DNA from: CAWHBO01 sp963827735
GTDB lineage: Bacteria > Patescibacteriota > Patescibacteriia > Patescibacteriales > UBA12075
Reading direction: 5' to 3'
Length of the DNA stretch: 64,000 nucleotides
Assembly: GCA_963827735.1 (NCBI GenBank)
Contig: CAWHBO010000005.1
Span: 62,001 to 126,000 of the forward strand
The notes beneath the pieces are model-generated. The model did no database searches and was not told where the DNA came from. It saw nothing but the letters and a program-made list of their open reading frames with translations. Each line of letters starts with the position of its first letter. The stretch's first letter is position 1. Position numbers and translations under genes: made by a program. Shown here piece by piece: positions 23,787 to 31,591 of this stretch.

Positions 23787-24503
23787 TTATTTCCTTAACA
23801 CCAAATAATAATTATATTCATCTTTAAACAGTTTTTCAATCCGGAGGCCTACAACTTTTGCAAGTTTTTTAAGCTCATATTTCCGGAAGGCGTGGTAGTA
23901 GCGCTTGGAAACGCTCAAGCCATTCAGGCTTTTCCAGTCGATCAGTAAATCGCCAAAATCCATCTTGTTTTTTCCGATCAGCTTCAGCAGATAGAATTTC
24001 CATATTTTTTTGGTGAATTTTTTCTTTTTCCAGGATTGGCCGTACATGTTCCAGGTCGTAAGAATGATCTTGCCGTCCGTTTTCACTTTGTTCTTTAGCT
24101 GCTTCAGGGCCTGGATCCTAAGATCATGCCCCGGCAAATGATGGAGCACGGCGATTGAAAAGACGTAATCAAAATCAGTTTTTGGGATTTGTCCGAGTTC
24201 CAAGATGTTTCCGGTCATGAAATTGAATCCCGGTTTTTGCGCCCTTGCATATTCCAGAAGTTTTTCATTGATATCAACCCCTAAGTAATCAATCTTGATT
24301 TCGCCGAAAGCTTCAATCAATCGGCCGTTCCCGCACCCGACGTCCAGGACTTTACTGCCTGGTTTGGCGTCTTTGGCATATCTTACAATCTCCGACCACA
24401 GCGGTTCCAGATTTTTTTTTCTGGTTTCATTATATTTGTCGGCAATCTCATCGTAGTTCTTCTTGACGATGTTTAAGAGTTCTTTTTGGGTTTGCTTGTC
24501 CAT
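23787..24503 (-). CDS. SAM-dependent methyltransferase, Trm9/ALKBH8-like
   Basis: 238 residues from the ATG at 24503 (an upstream in-frame ATG adds 12 residues of leader). Motif I is VLDVGCGNGRLIEAF, then YLGVDINEKLLEYA, FDYVFSIAVLHHL and ILTTWNMYGQSW. The C-terminal SKRYYHAFRKYELKKLAKVVG resembles tRNA wobble-uridine methyltransferases of the Trm9/ALKBH8 group, so tRNA is a plausible substrate. A general small-molecule methyltransferase remains possible. Confidence 0.75.
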   Translation of the reverse strand: MDKQTQKELLNIVKKNYDEIADKYNETRKKNLEPLWSEIVRYAKDAKPGSKVLDVGCGNGRLIEAFGEIKIDYLGVDINEKLLEYARAQKPGFNFMTGNILELGQIPKTDFDYVFSIAVLHHLPGHDLRIQALKQLKNKVKTDGKIILTTWNMYGQSWKKKKFTKKIWKFYLLKLIGKNKMDFGDLLIDWKSLNGLSVSKRYYHAFRKYELKKLAKVVGLRIEKLFKDEYNYYLVLRK

Positions 24504-24527
24504 ATTCAGTATTATAATGTTTATAAA

Positions 24528-24619
24528 CCCACAAATCAACGAATTGCTACAAATTTACAAATTTAAATAAAATATTTTATAAATATTTGTAGATTTGTAG
24601 CAATTCGTTGATTTGTGGG
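24528..24619. repeat. Near-perfect inverted repeat with 39-base arms
   Basis: Arms 24528-24566 and 24581-24619 are complementary almost throughout (cccacaaatcaacgaattg at the outer end), with a short AT loop. Located between the methyltransferase and recQ, both on minus. No T-run follows, so it is not a simple terminator. Confidence 0.8.
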
Positions 24620-24626
24620 TACTTTA

Positions 24627-26759
24627 TCATTTTACAGAGTTCTTTGCTAGCACCAGTTTTATATCATTATAACTGATTTCGCCGTTAAGTTCTTCATAGA
24701 TCGGTTTCAGTTTTTCTTTGCCGTGTTTTTTTATAGCCACGAGGATTTTGTCTTGGATTTTTTTGTTAACCAGTTTATCGACTTCCGCTGGCTTTAAGAC
24801 TTTTTTTTCAATCAGATATGTTATGTGGCCGATGACAGTTTCTTCTTCCATATCCCTTTCTTTCGCGATCTCTTTAATGCTCATACCGCGATTGTACATT
24901 TCCATGGTTTCCAACTGGGTAAGCTTGGTGTTAAGTTCGGATTTGCCTTTGGGCTTGACTGCAAATTCTTCGGTGTCTTTTTTGTGTTTTTGAAAAGCGG
25001 CGTTTGTTTTATCACGCAATGGCAATTCTCTTTTTCTGTCGTATCCTTGACCGGAAAGGCAGGTGTCGCACAGGCCGCAGATTGAGGAGTTGAAGTCGCC
25101 GAAATAATCCAGAATAAATTTTTGGCGGCAACCATATGAATAAGCATAATCTTCAATCTGATCCAATTTTTCATGGGCCTTGCCTAGCTTATATTTCAAA
25201 GCATCCAGGTCCAGTCCGATCTCATCCCGGTTGGCGATCTTCAAGATTTTTATTTCCGTGCCTTTAAAGGGCGGGCGGTACTCCACGGCTCCGCCTTCGT
25301 TTAATTTTTTTATGACGCGTTGCAGAGAGTCTTTTTTTATTTTGAGGATATCAGCCACTTCTTGCAGATTTATGTCAAAGCCGTTTATAAGCTCATCTTT
25401 GAATTTTTCTTCCAAGCCGGACAGAATCTCGTGGCTTTTGGAAGCTTTTTTCCCCAACGCCAATTTTGCCGATGCAAAATCACTCAGCAGTTTAAGGAAC
25501 GCAATGGAATTTTTTTCCCTGGTCCGCTGAATCAGGTTATGCTTTTCCAAGATTTTTAAGCTGGTGCCGATGGCCATGTCCGGAACTTCTTCGGAAAGCT
25601 GTTTCCCGAGTTCGGCATAAGTTATGAAAACGGTATCGGTTTCATAAGCCAGTAGCATCTCGTAGATTTCATAGATTATCTCCGCTGGAGGGTTATCGCC
25701 TTTGATAAAAAATTCGTGCAGGATGCGGTCGCGGGAATTGAAAAGCAGCATGCAATAACTTTTTTTGCCGTCACGGCCGGCGCGTCCGGCCTCTTGGTAG
25801 TACGCTTCCACGGTTCCGGGCATGTCATAATGAATGACATATCTTACATTGGATTTATCAATGCCGAGGCCGAAGGCGTTGGTGGCGATGATGACCTTTA
25901 TCTTGCCTGAGAGAAAATTATCTTGCACCCATTTTCGGTCTTCCGGATCCATGCCGGCGTGATAGGCGGCCGCTTCAATGTCGTTTTCGAGTAGCATTTG
26001 TAAAAGCGCGTCAACGCGCGAGCGAGTGCTGACATAAATGATGCCCGATTCATCCGGCAGGCTTCTGACTGCGTCCAACACGATTCCCGGCTTCTGATTC
26101 TCTTTGGCTTGAACGACTCCGAATTGCAGGTTGGGGCGGGCAAAGCCGGTTACGATGATTTTGGGATTGATGAGCCCCAGCTGTTTGGCGATGTCTTCTT
26201 TGACTTCCAGGGTTGCAGTCGCAGTCAGTGCCAGCACCGGCGGATTTCCTGTAAGGGCGATGGCTTGTTTTAACCGGGTGTAGCTCGGACGGAAATCGTG
26301 GCCCCATTGGCTGATGCAATGGGCTTCATCCACGGCAAAAAGGCTGACCTGGATGTCTTTAAGCGCAGAACAAAATTCTTCAGAATAAAATCTTTCCGGA
26401 GCGATGTACAAGAGTTTGTAGCAACCCTGCTTTACTTCGTTAATCCGGGAGTATGCTTCTTGTTGGGATATTGATGAGTTGATGAAAGTGGCGCCGACGC
26501 CGATCTTTTCCAAAGCATCAACCTGGTCTTTCATGAGCGAGATGAGCGGGGAGATGACGATTGTTACGCCCGGAAGTACCAAAGCCGGAAGCTGATAGCA
26601 CAAAGATTTGCCGCCGCCGGTGGGCATGATCACGATCGTTGATTTTCCTTCCAGGATGTTATCAATCACTGTTTCCTGTCCGGGGCGGAAAGAATCATAG
26701 CCCCAATGGAGCTTGAGGATTTCTCGCATTTCTTTTTTTTGTTTTTCTTGTAGGGTCAT
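24627..26759 (-). CDS. recQ: ATP-dependent DNA helicase RecQ
   Basis: 3'-5' DNA helicase of recombination and fork repair, 710 residues. Helicase motifs in order: FRPGQETVI (motif 0), MPTGGGKSLCYQLP (Walker A), FAVDEAHCISQWGHDFRPSY (motif II and aromatic loop), ALTATA, YVSTRSRVDAL and QEAGRAGRDG (motif VI). The zinc-binding RQC region has CRQKFILDYFGD...CGLCDTCLSG, followed by a winged helix. Instead of a clear HRDC domain, the C-terminus has a helix-turn-helix-type segment (LETMEMYNRGMSIKEIAKER) of the kind seen in RecQ proteins with an HTH_40-like tail. Confidence 0.95.
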   Translation of the reverse strand: MTLQEKQKKEMREILKLHWGYDSFRPGQETVIDNILEGKSTIVIMPTGGGKSLCYQLPALVLPGVTIVISPLISLMKDQVDALEKIGVGATFINSSISQQEAYSRINEVKQGCYKLLYIAPERFYSEEFCSALKDIQVSLFAVDEAHCISQWGHDFRPSYTRLKQAIALTGNPPVLALTATATLEVKEDIAKQLGLINPKIIVTGFARPNLQFGVVQAKENQKPGIVLDAVRSLPDESGIIYVSTRSRVDALLQMLLENDIEAAAYHAGMDPEDRKWVQDNFLSGKIKVIIATNAFGLGIDKSNVRYVIHYDMPGTVEAYYQEAGRAGRDGKKSYCMLLFNSRDRILHEFFIKGDNPPAEIIYEIYEMLLAYETDTVFITYAELGKQLSEEVPDMAIGTSLKILEKHNLIQRTREKNSIAFLKLLSDFASAKLALGKKASKSHEILSGLEEKFKDELINGFDINLQEVADILKIKKDSLQRVIKKLNEGGAVEYRPPFKGTEIKILKIANRDEIGLDLDALKYKLGKAHEKLDQIEDYAYSYGCRQKFILDYFGDFNSSICGLCDTCLSGQGYDRKRELPLRDKTNAAFQKHKKDTEEFAVKPKGKSELNTKLTQLETMEMYNRGMSIKEIAKERDMEEETVIGHITYLIEKKVLKPAEVDKLVNKKIQDKILVAIKKHGKEKLKPIYEELNGEISYNDIKLVLAKNSVK

Positions 26760-26786
26760 TGTCTTTTTGATTTTAAAAGCGTTTAC

Positions 26787-27001
26787 CGCTGATTGGTCGC
26801 TGATTTGTACGCTGATTTAACGCTGATAGTCGGTTTGGTCTATTAAAATAGGATAGTACATAATATATAGTATCAGATATTAAAGGATAATAAAAGCAAT
26901 GAAAATGGTCTTGCCAACACATTGTAATTGGGTTAAAATGATTAGACATTGGCACTAATATCAGCGACTTATCAGCGTACAAATCAGCGCCCAATCAGCG
27001 G
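26787..27001. repeat. Inverted array of gctgatt iterons with about 11-base period
   Basis: Four GCTGATT/GCTGATA units begin at 26788, 26799, 26810 and 26822 on the plus strand. Four complementary ATCAGC units lie at about 26960-27001, making 44-base arms separated by about 126 bases. The interior holds an AT-rich segment with no ORF. The whole 315-base gap between recQ and fhs (divergent) is filled by this element plus promoter-like AT sequence. Confidence 0.75.
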
Positions 27002-27074
27002 GTGGCCAACATTAAAGATAACGCAATAATAAAAAAGTTTAATAATATCTTTTCATAAGCCAAATTAGGAATAT

Positions 27075-28745
27075 ATGAAAACCGACATTCAAATCGCCCA
27101 AGAAGCTATCATGCAACTGATAACAAAGATCGCAGAAGAAATCGGCATCAAAGAGGAAGAGCTGGAATTGTATGGGAATTATAAAGCCAAGCTTGCCGAT
27201 TCACTTTGGGAGCGCATCAAAAATAATCCTGATGGGAAGCTGGTTTTGGTTACGGCCGTCAACCCGACTCCGGCCGGTGAAGGGAAGACCACCACGATGG
27301 TGGGGCTGGGGCAGGCGATGAAACAAATTGGAACAAAGGTTATCATTGCAATTCGCGAACCGTCCCTGGGGCCGGTGTTTGGAATCAAGGGCGGGGCGGC
27401 CGGGGGAGGATACGCGCAAGTCGTTCCGATGGAAGATATCAATTTGCATTTTACCGGCGATATCCATGCCATCTCAACTGCAAATAATCTTCTGGCGTCT
27501 ATCATTGATAATCATATCAAGTTTGGAAATGAGCTTGGGATCGATCCATCTCAGATTTTTTGGAAGCGCTGCATTGATCTTAATGACAGGGCGCTTAGAA
27601 ATGTTGTTGTGGGAGGCGGCGGAAGAGCCAATGGCGTTCAAAGAGAAGACGGGTTTAACATCACAGCTGCTTCTGAGATGATGGCTATCCTATGTTTGGC
27701 GTCTGATTTGAATGACTTGAAAAAAAGAATCGGAGAAATTGTCATCGGATATTCTTTTTCCGGCAAAGCGGTGACGGTAAAAGAATTGAAAGTTTCCGGC
27801 GCTTTGACTGTTCTCCTTAAAGACGCTATCAAGCCGAATTTGGTCCAGACTCTGGAAAACACGCCGGCCATCATGCATGGCGGACCATTTGCCAACATTG
27901 CCCATGGATGCAACAGCATCAGAGCAACAAGAACAGCCTTGAAATTGGCGGATGTGGTTTTGACTGAAGCGGGATTCGGAGCTGATTTGGGAGCGGAAAA
28001 ATTCATGAACATCAAATGCCGGATTGCCGGGATAAAACCTGACTGTGTGGTTTTGGTTCTGACAGTCAGAGCGCTCAGGTATAATGGAGGTGTAAACAAA
28101 ACAGAGCTTGGCAAAGAAAATTTAAAGGCGGTTAAACAGGGGATCAAAAATTTGGAAAAACACATTGAGAATCTGAAAAAATTCGGTGTTCCGGTTGTGG
28201 TTGCGTTAAATCATTTTGTGACTGATTCTGAAGCGGAAGTTGAATTTATAAAAAAATGCTGTGAAGATTTGGGCGCGGAATTTGAGATTTCCGAAGTATG
28301 GGAAAAGGGCGGGCTGGGCGGGGTTGATCTGGCAAAAAAAATCATTGATACCATAGATAATAAAAAATCTGAGTATAAACCGCTTTACAGTCTTGATGAG
28401 ACAGTTGAAAATAAAATTAATTTTATTGCAAAAGAAATATACGGAGCAGGTAAGGTAAATTTTACACCCCAAGCAATGAAACAGATTTTAAAGATTAAAG
28501 AACTCGGCAAAGGGAATCTGCCGATCTGCATGGCAAAGACGCAGTATTCGTTTTCTGATGATCCCGAGAAACTGGGCCGGCCAAGCGGTTTTGAAATTAC
28601 CGTTCGGGAAGCAAGACTTTCCGCCGGCGCCGGCTTTATCGTTGCGATTCTCGGTGATATGATGACCATGCCGGGGCTTCCCAAGAAGCCGGCAGCCGAA
28701 AAGATTGATATAGATGGGGAGGGTAGGATAACGGGGTTGTTCTAA
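27075..28745 (+). CDS. fhs: Formate-tetrahydrofolate ligase
   Basis: Makes 10-formyl-THF from formate, THF and ATP. 556 residues, normal. The nucleotide site is PTPAGEGKTTTMVGLG; other signatures are REPSLGPVFGIKGGAAGGGYAQ-type segment after residue 90, FTGDIHA, and near the C-terminus MTMPGLPKKPAAEKID. An AGGA ribosome site lies seven bases before the ATG. Followed by folD, it supplies formyl groups to the PurH pair downstream. Fhs is not universal in CPR genomes, so this is a notable metabolic addition. Confidence 0.96.
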   Translation: MKTDIQIAQEAIMQLITKIAEEIGIKEEELELYGNYKAKLADSLWERIKNNPDGKLVLVTAVNPTPAGEGKTTTMVGLGQAMKQIGTKVIIAIREPSLGPVFGIKGGAAGGGYAQVVPMEDINLHFTGDIHAISTANNLLASIIDNHIKFGNELGIDPSQIFWKRCIDLNDRALRNVVVGGGGRANGVQREDGFNITAASEMMAILCLASDLNDLKKRIGEIVIGYSFSGKAVTVKELKVSGALTVLLKDAIKPNLVQTLENTPAIMHGGPFANIAHGCNSIRATRTALKLADVVLTEAGFGADLGAEKFMNIKCRIAGIKPDCVVLVLTVRALRYNGGVNKTELGKENLKAVKQGIKNLEKHIENLKKFGVPVVVALNHFVTDSEAEVEFIKKCCEDLGAEFEISEVWEKGGLGGVDLAKKIIDTIDNKKSEYKPLYSLDETVENKINFIAKEIYGAGKVNFTPQAMKQILKIKELGKGNLPICMAKTQYSFSDDPEKLGRPSGFEITVREARLSAGAGFIVAILGDMMTMPGLPKKPAAEKIDIDGEGRITGLF

Positions 28746-28792
28746 TAGGATACAAAATACAAATTAATACAAATATACAAATAATTTTTTAT

Positions 28793-29626
28793 ATGGCTAT
28801 TATCATTGACGGTCTCGCAACTGCGCAAAAAATTAAGAATGAGTTAAAGAAAGAAATAAAAACAATGAAAATTAAGCCGGGCTTGGCGGTGGTTTTGGTT
28901 GGAAGCGACCAGGCTTCCAGAGTTTATGTCAGAAACAAGCAAAAAGCCTGCGAGGAAGTCGGGATCAATTCATTTCTGTTTGAACTTAAGAGTTCGATTT
29001 CAGAAAAAGCCTTGCTTAAACAGATTGAAGTTTTGAACAAAGATAAGAAAGTGCACGGCATCCTTCTTCAGCTTCCCATCCCAAAGCATATCCATGAAGC
29101 TAAGGTTTTGGAGGCGATTGAACCCGTAAAAGATGTTGACTGTTTTCATCCGATCAATGTCGGAAAGTTCTGTATCGGCAAAGGGACATTTGAGCCTTGC
29201 ACTCCTTCTGGCATCATTGAACTTTTAAAGAGATATAAGCTTGAGATTGCAGGAAAGGACTGCGTTGTCATCGGACGGAGCAACATTGTCGGCAAGCCCA
29301 TGGGTATGCTGCTTCTGAAAGAAAACGGAACGGTGACGATTTGCCATTCGTTTACCAAGGATATGGCAAAAAAGATCAAACAGGCTGACATTGTCGTGTC
29401 GGCGATCGGCAAAGCGAATTTTATCAAAAAGGAAATGATAAAAAAGGGAGCGGTTGTCATTGACGTGGGAATTAATCGTTCTGTGGACGGAAAGTTGTGC
29501 GGGGATGTGGATTTTGAAAATGTTAAAAAAGTGGCGAGTGCGATTACTCCGGTTCCCGGAGGTGTGGGACCAATGACTGTCGCGAGTCTTTTGAAAAATT
29601 GCGTTAAAGCAGCTAAATTTAAATGA
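28793..29626 (+). CDS. folD: Methylene-THF dehydrogenase/cyclohydrolase
   Basis: Bifunctional NAD(P)-dependent enzyme interconverting methylene-, methenyl- and 10-formyl-THF. 277 residues, normal. Signatures: YVRNKQKACEEVGI with the catalytic Lys, GILLQLPIPKHI, KDVDCFHPINVG, VVIGRSNIVGKPMG (cofactor site) and TPVPGGVGPMTVASLL. It lies 48 bases after fhs in a spacer carrying an acaaata repeat; the two probably share a transcript. Confidence 0.96.
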   Translation: MAIIIDGLATAQKIKNELKKEIKTMKIKPGLAVVLVGSDQASRVYVRNKQKACEEVGINSFLFELKSSISEKALLKQIEVLNKDKKVHGILLQLPIPKHIHEAKVLEAIEPVKDVDCFHPINVGKFCIGKGTFEPCTPSGIIELLKRYKLEIAGKDCVVIGRSNIVGKPMGMLLLKENGTVTICHSFTKDMAKKIKQADIVVSAIGKANFIKKEMIKKGAVVIDVGINRSVDGKLCGDVDFENVKKVASAITPVPGGVGPMTVASLLKNCVKAAKFK

Positions 29627-29642
29627 GCGATTGTCTTTAACG

Positions 29643-29749
29643 ATTTTATATTTTCCTTATCTTATTTTTCCTCCCAGTCTACGCCTTTATTGTCGATGTT
29701 TAGGATGCAGACATGTGAGAAAAAATAAGATAAGGAAAATATAAAATCT
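29643..29749. repeat. Dispersed inverted repeat, family with gtctacgcctttat centre (copy 1)
   Basis: Arms attttatattttccttatctt (29643-29663) and the complement (about 29728-29748) enclose agtctacgcctttat and gatgcagac. A second copy with a different outer arm but the same centre lies at 38443-38550. The rest of the 300-base folD-rplS gap holds AT sequence and the rplS promoter. Confidence 0.75.
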
Positions 29750-29826
29750 TAGGTCTCAGATTTAAAGCAAGTTAATTTTATTTAATATTAGCTATTTATT
29801 TTTTTATAAGATTTTTTATATATCAA

Positions 29827-29853
29827 TTGACAAATTTGGCGGATTGTTATAAT
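29827..29853 (+). promoter_or_regulatory. Promoter of rplS
   Basis: Exact boxes TTGACA (29827-29832) and TATAAT (29848-29853) with a short 15-base spacer; TATACT at 29853-29858 is an alternative -10 but is spaced too far. Confidence 0.5.
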
Positions 29854-29927
29854 ATACTTAAAGAATTAATAATTTTAGAAATTATGATAAGTAGAACACT
29901 TTTGTTCTATTTTTATATTTAAAACAT

Positions 29928-30389
29928 ATGGCTGAAGAGCAAAAAATACAATCTGCCGGAACTGAAGAAGACGTGAAAGTTTCTTCTGAAGTAAGCGCGG
30001 AAGAAGAAAAAAATGAAGAAGAAACTCTTGTTGAAGATATCCCCGGTGAAGTGGTAAAAGCCGAGGACAGGGATTCAAAGCTCAAACCGGGCGTTACCAT
30101 CAGGATTTATCAGCGGATTAAAGAGCTGAATACCAAAGGAGAAGAAAAAGAAAGGGTGCAGTTTTTTGACGGCATTATCATTGCCAGAAAGCATGGCAAA
30201 GAACAGGGCGCGACCATCACTGTCCGCAAAGTTTCCAACGGTGTCGGAGTGGAAAAAATCTATCCTTTGAATCTGCCGACGATTGAAAAAATTGAGATCA
30301 AGAAAATCGCAAAAGTGAAGAGAGCAAAACTTACATTTTTAAGGGGCGGATACAAGAAACGTTTGAAAGAAAAAGTCGTAACCGAGTAA
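29928..30389 (+). CDS. rplS: Large ribosomal subunit protein bL19 with acidic N-terminal extension
   Basis: 153 residues against about 115 in most bacteria. The core from about residue 46 has KPGVTIRIYQRIKE, ERVQFFDGIIIARKHG, GVGVEKIYPLNLP and the C-terminal RRGGYKKR-like FLRGGYKKRLKEK. The first 40 residues (AEEQKIQSAGTEEDVKVS...) are acidic, low complexity and have no counterpart in standard bL19. It is not beside rpsP and trmD as in many bacteria. tRNA-Leu and tRNA-Val follow after a terminator. Confidence 0.93.
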   Translation: MAEEQKIQSAGTEEDVKVSSEVSAEEEKNEEETLVEDIPGEVVKAEDRDSKLKPGVTIRIYQRIKELNTKGEEKERVQFFDGIIIARKHGKEQGATITVRKVSNGVGVEKIYPLNLPTIEKIEIKKIAKVKRAKLTFLRGGYKKRLKEKVVTE

Positions 30390-30457
30390 AATCTTCTGAT
30401 ATCAGTCCGATTTGAATTTCTGATTTAAGTCGGACATAATCAGGAGATTTTTTTTGA
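30390..30457 (+). terminator. Terminator after rplS
   Basis: aatcttctgat...agtccga pairs with tcggac...atcaggagatt and is followed by eight T. Confidence 0.8.
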
Positions 30458-30470
30458 AATTATCATATTC

Positions 30471-30555
30471 GCGGACGTGGTGAAATTGGTATACACGCAA
30501 GCTTGAGGTGTTTGTGGGGCAACCCGTGGAGGTTCAAGTCCTCTCGTCCGCACCA
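30471..30555 (+). tRNA. tRNA-Leu (GAG), 3' CCA supplied by an abutting palindrome
   Basis: Class II tRNA; acceptor GCGGACG/CGTCCGC, anticodon loop TTGAGGT, long variable arm, T-loop TTCAAGT. Discriminator A at 30552 is followed by CCA (30553-30555), the only complete CCA among the tRNAs here. That CCA is also the first three bases of the palindrome ccatcc...ggatgg. Confidence 0.93.
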
Positions 30556-30594
30556 TCCTACGCCAAGGCTTCGGATGGCAAGCCTATCCTTTGC
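30553..30594 (+). repeat. GC-rich three-arm palindrome, copy A (3' end of tRNA-Leu)
   Basis: Arm 1 ccatcc, core tacgccaaggcttc, arm 2 ggatgg, caagcc, then arm 3 tatcc. Arm 2 can pair with arm 1 or with arm 3. Begins directly after the tRNA discriminator base. Confidence 0.75.
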
Positions 30595-30642
30595 CGGAGT
30601 TTTAACGAAATAAAGTACAAAAGAAAAAACTATGCTTGATTT

Positions 30643-30679
30643 GTAGGGGCTTGCCCTACGAAGCTTCAGCGTAGTAGGG
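30643..30679 (-). repeat. GC-rich three-arm palindrome, copy B (5' edge of tRNA-Val)
   Basis: Read on minus: ccctac, tacgctgaagcttc, gtaggg, caagcc, cctac. Same core as copy A with different but complementary arms. Its end overlaps the first two bases of tRNA-Val. Confidence 0.75.
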
Positions 30680-30751
30680 ACGCATAGCTCAGCTGGTTAG
30701 AGCACTTCGTTTACACCGAAGGGGTCCAAGGTTCGAATCCTTGTGCGTCCA
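30678..30751 (+). tRNA. tRNA-Val (TAC)
   Basis: 74 nt; acceptor GGACGCA/TGCGTCC, anticodon loop TTTACAC, T-loop TTCGAAT. CCA not encoded. Confidence 0.94.
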
Positions 30752-30762
30752 CATAAACATTT

Positions 30763-30800
30763 AAGCTGAATCAAAAGGAGGTTTGGCTTTTTTTGTCCTT
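30763..30800 (+). terminator. Terminator after tRNA-Val
   Basis: agctgaatc pairs (with G-U) to ggtttggct and is followed by TTTTTTT. A second small hairpin (agcct/aggct) lies at 30812-30830. Confidence 0.6.
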
Positions 30801-30883
30801 TTAAAAATAACAGCCTGAAAAAAAGGCTTATATATATCGGGATCATCGTTATTAACAATCAAAGTGATGAAAGGAGTTATGAA

Positions 30884-31588
30884 ATGATAAGAAAAAATAA
30901 GTTTCCGGTTTTGGATTTGATTTGTCCGAAAAATGTTCTGGTCAGCGTTTTTGACAAGGAAGGTTTGGATGTGATTATCAATGCTATCATGCAGACCAAC
31001 CCGCTTGTTCGTTTTTATTCAACAGGCGGAACCGGCGAGAGAGTAAAGGCCATCTTAGGGGATAGAACTGAACAGAATTATATGTCGGTTGAAGATTTTA
31101 CAAAGGCTCCGGAAATGGAAGGCGGTTTGGTAAAAACTCTGCATCCCAAAATTCACGCTGGTCTTTTAGCGGAAAGAAATAATCCGGCTCACGAGCAGTA
31201 TCTTAACCACACAATGTTATCAATGACAGGTTCTCCGGGTGTGTATTTTGATGTCTTTATCGGCAATCTTTATCCTTTTGATATGGTTACAGAGCAGGGC
31301 GCGGACGCAGAAACGGCGCGTGTCAACATTGATATCGGCGGACCGGCCATGACCATGGCCGCGGCCAAGAATTGGCATTCAGTTGCAGTCATCACTTCCC
31401 CATCTTCATATAAGAGTCTGGGGTTTGCTATCCAATATATCAGTGGAACAGATCTTGAGCTCAGATTCCGACTGGCCCAGGAAGCCATGAGGCTTATCGG
31501 TGATTATCGGTGGCTTATCGGCACCCATTTTGATAAGCTTGCTTTTCATGGAGACGTTAAACCATTTCTTGAAATACAGGGAGAGTAA
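30884..31588 (+). CDS. IMP cyclohydrolase part of PurH as a separate protein
   Basis: 234 residues equal to the N-terminal MGS-like domain of bacterial PurH, which closes FAICAR to IMP. Signatures: VLVSVFDKEGLD, FYSTGGTGERVKAIL, GGLVKTLHPKIHAGLL, IGNLYPFD and NIDIGGPAMTMAAAKN. A clear AAAGGAG ribosome site precedes the ATG. The formyltransferase part follows as its own gene three bases after the stop, so this is a natural split of PurH with both halves apparently complete, not a frameshift within one chain. Confidence 0.88.
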   Translation: MIRKNKFPVLDLICPKNVLVSVFDKEGLDVIINAIMQTNPLVRFYSTGGTGERVKAILGDRTEQNYMSVEDFTKAPEMEGGLVKTLHPKIHAGLLAERNNPAHEQYLNHTMLSMTGSPGVYFDVFIGNLYPFDMVTEQGADAETARVNIDIGGPAMTMAAAKNWHSVAVITSPSSYKSLGFAIQYISGTDLELRFRLAQEAMRLIGDYRWLIGTHFDKLAFHGDVKPFLEIQGE

Positions 31589-31591
31589 ACA

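Noticed and set aside
24627..26759. TGA recoded as glycine (Gracilibacteria/Absconditabacteria code)
   Set aside because: recQ and one of the small SMR genes end at TGA at the expected family length, and no conserved protein here needs TGA read-through.
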